Assembly: GCA_026419775.2 (NCBI GenBank)
Contig: JAOPGA020001206.1
Span: 1-32,538, forward strand
DNA: 32,538 nucleotides
Reading direction: 5' to 3'
From: Acrasis kona
Lineage: Eukaryota; Heterolobosea; Eutetramitea; Acrasida; Acrasidae
Part shown: positions 31,522-32,538 of the stretch, in pieces
How positions within the stretch are numbered: position 1 is the first letter of the stretch
How the letters are laid out: the number at the start of each line of letters is the position of its first letter
Translations under genes and position numbers: made by a program
The notes under the pieces: generated by a model
The model's database searches: none
Told to the model about the DNA's origin: nothing
The model's input: only the letters and a program-made list of their open reading frames with translations

Positions 31522-31618
31522 AATTTGGGTTTGATACAAGGTATTTGGGTTTCAAGTCATTTGGGTTTCAAGTTTTAAGTCATTTGGGTTTTGGGTTTCA
31601 AGTTATTTGGATTTTCAA
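31522..31618. repeat. Degenerate TTTGGG-containing repeat
   Basis: About five imperfect copies of ATTTGGGTTTCAAGT and variants begin at 31522, 31543, 31559, 31582 and 31604, spaced 16 to 23 bases apart. The core is the same TTTGGG word that makes the array at the end of the window. Confidence 0.7.
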
Positions 31619-31671
31619 ATCTTAATAAACAATTTATTTAAAATAATATTGGGTTTGAATCACTGTGTTTT

Positions 31672-31840
31672 TCGATGTAAGATGGCAGCGCAGCAGCCAG
31701 ATNCCTGAGGGCACTCAAGGAGGCTTGAATNACATATTTATCGATGGAAGATGGCAGCGAAGCAGCCAGATTCCTGAGTGCCCACTGAGTGACACTGAGA
31801 GGGTTAAATTACATCATTTTTCGATGGAAGATGGCAGCGT
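31672..31840. repeat. Imperfect tandem repeat, unit 69 to 80 bases
   Basis: TCGATGNAAGATGGCAGCG recurs at 31672, 31741 and 31821. The first two units share a further AGCAGCCAGATNCCTGAG; the third diverges after GGCAGCGTAGGG. Each unit carries a CGNAG core (GCA, GAA and GTA loops). In the first two this core is flanked by GGCAGC and GCAGCC, which pair with one mismatch. Two Ns fall in the first unit, consistent with collapsed repeats. Confidence 0.75.
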
Positions 31841-31968
31841 AGGGTTTCCTACAATAACGCGAACGAAGTGAGCGATGGTTGTGAGACTTGTGGTGAAGAG
31901 AGTGTTGGACTTTGTCGGAGCGGTAGCGACTAGTGAAGTGAACTCTTAATTTCTAGATAAAAATCCAA

Positions 31969-31983
31969 ATCGCCGCAGGCGAT
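31969..31983. repeat. Palindrome, 6-bp stem, GCA triloop
   Basis: ATCGCC-GCA-GGCGAT is perfect. The loop is closed by C-G, a C(GNA)G mini-hairpin core. Confidence 0.75.
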
Positions 31984-32028
31984 CCAGTTGACAGAGTCTT
32001 TATTGTAATATACACGTGTGTTCTCTTC

Positions 32029-32054
32029 AAAAAAAAACAACTGCGTAGCAGTTG
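32029..32054 (-). terminator. Hairpin followed by T9, resembling an intrinsic terminator
   Basis: CAACTGC-GTA-GCAGTTG at 32038-32054 is a perfect 7-bp palindrome. Read on the minus strand it is followed at once by nine T (32037-32029). This is the form of a factor-independent terminator or an organelle-type 3' hairpin. It lies about 65 bases past the stop of the minus-strand frame ending at 32119. A nuclear function is not implied. Confidence 0.4.
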
Positions 32055-32087
32055 GAAAAATAAACCAATACATTCATTATATTATGG

Positions 32088-32110
32088 GTGACAGTGCGAA
32101 GCACTGTCAC
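32088..32110. repeat. Palindrome, 10-bp stem, GAA triloop
   Basis: GTGACAGTGC-GAA-GCACTGTCAC is perfect and contains GCGAAGC, known as an exceptionally stable DNA mini-hairpin. It starts eight bases past the stop codon of the minus-strand frame ending at 32119. Confidence 0.85.
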
Positions 32111-32118
32111 TGTGTTAA

Positions 32119-32538
32119 CTATAATGTCCTCTCATCCGTCATATCCATTTTCGAACCTTCTTCTTGTAACTCCTCACTCTGTTCCTGCATTGTATTTGTG
32201 GGACGCGAAGCGTCACACATGCTGAGAGCACTCCGTGCTCTATAAGAACTCGTGTTATAAACATCAAGAGTGGGGTGATCTGGTTCTGTTGTATTTGGGC
32301 TCAGGTTCTCCNAACCTGATGCCGTGGAACTTGTGGGTGGCGGAATTGGGTTTTGGGGTTGCAACGGGGGTTTGGCCCCTCCTGCTTTTGCAAATAATTT
32401 TGACCAATATTTTTTATTCTTCTCCTTCTCCTTTTCCTTTAGATACTTCCTTCTTTTATTAGGATGGAATTCTAGGGTTTGGGTTTGGGTTTGGGTTTGG
32501 GTTTGGGTTTGGGTTTGGTTGGTTGGTTGGTTGGTTGG
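32119..32538 (-). CDS. Possible 3' part of an unrecognised gene, cut by the right edge
   Basis: The minus-strand frame is open from the right edge to a TAG at 32119-32121 (139 codons). It reads Gln/Thr through the terminal repeat, then KYLKEKEKEKNKKYW, a Pro/Gln/Ser-rich stretch, and an acidic end (MDMTDERTL). One codon contains an N (32312). Two GNA-type palindromes (32202-32214 and 32225-32241) lie inside the frame. No family is recognised and no start is in view. A repeat of only C and A on this strand cannot hold stops, so openness there means little. Treat as a candidate only. Confidence 0.25.
   Translation of the reverse strand, partial: PTNQPTNQTQTQTQTQTQTQTLEFHPNKRRKYLKEKEKEKNKKYWSKLFAKAGGAKPPLQPQNPIPPPTSSTASGXENLSPNTTEPDHPTLDVYNTSSYRARSALSMCDASRPTNTMQEQSEELQEEGSKMDMTDERTL
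32198..32218. repeat. Palindrome, GAA triloop, one mismatch in a 9-bp stem
   Basis: GTG-G-GACGC-GAA-GCGTC-A-CAC. The inner five pairs (32202-32214) are perfect and again contain GCGAAGC. Confidence 0.7.
32225..32241. repeat. Palindrome, 7-bp stem, GGA triloop on the minus strand
   Basis: AGAGCAC-TCC-GTGCTCT on the plus strand is perfect. On the minus strand the loop reads GGA, so it also fits the C(GNA)G pattern. Confidence 0.75.
32475..32538. repeat. Terminal (GGGTTT)7 then (GGTT)5 array, possible telomere start
   Basis: Seven exact GGGTTT copies (32475-32516) are followed by five GGTT copies and a final GG at the window end. The G-rich strand runs 5' to 3' toward the end, the polarity of a right-end telomere. 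Related TTTGGG words occur about 1 kb inside. The change of unit to GGTT and the open frame on the other strand are reasons for doubt. Confidence 0.5.

Noticed and set aside
31665-31871. 68-residue plus-strand ORF in the tandem repeat
   Set aside because: It is a short frame through a non-coding repeat containing Ns.
1-32538. CRISPR array, rRNA or alternative genetic code
   Set aside because: No spaced direct repeats or rRNA were seen, and TAA, TAG and TGA all act as stops.

Overview
The window looks like the end of a contig from a compact protist nuclear genome. All three standard stop codons are used: TAA (several genes), TGA (the RhoGAP-like gene) and TAG (the small gene at 19689). Base composition is moderately AT-rich by eye. 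Genes lie tens of bases apart on both strands, and coding regions are cut by about 30 GT-AG introns of 25 to 56 nt, mostly 35 to 46. I cannot name the organism. Heterolobosean or amoebozoan-type lineages are plausible, but that is inference.

1 to 31,180 is gene-dense. In order: a RhoGAP-like gene cut by the left edge (+); a 963-aa coiled-coil protein (-); phenylalanyl-tRNA synthetase alpha (-); a 695-base divergent spacer; an NBN/NBS1-like DNA repair protein (+); an ankyrin-repeat protein (+); a signal-peptide membrane protein (+); an armadillo-repeat protein (-); a degenerate HAD-like protein (-); a mitochondrial PPR-like protein (-); a TIM-barrel glycosidase-like protein with a proline-rich tail (+); a type II membrane protein (+); deoxyhypusine hydroxylase (-); an 83-aa protein (+); COG5 (-); an F-box protein fused to a TMEM185-like membrane domain (+); and a PP2C phosphatase (-). 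Many ORFs that look separate or truncated become one gene once the tiny introns are removed.

26,204 to 28,581 holds a broken CACTA/TNP2-like DNA transposase. Beside it are two divergent genes for secreted or surface proteins: one I do not recognise (-) and an RCC1-like propeller on a Ser/Thr/Asn-rich stalk (+).

31,181 to 32,538 is different. It has few ORFs, TTTGGG-like degenerate repeats, a C-tract, a 69 to 80 nt tandem repeat, a cluster of short palindromes with GNA triloops, four of the window's seven Ns, and a terminal (GGGTTT)7(GGTT)5 array. It resembles subtelomeric DNA, but a long open frame on the minus strand leaves room for a coding repeat.

The housekeeping genes cover translation (PheRS alpha; eIF5A hypusination), DNA double-strand break repair, Golgi tethering and organellar RNA. 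No single linked pathway joins them. The strongest system-level signals are the uniform tiny introns, poly(A) signals that overlap stop codons, and the GNA-triloop palindromes near the right end.
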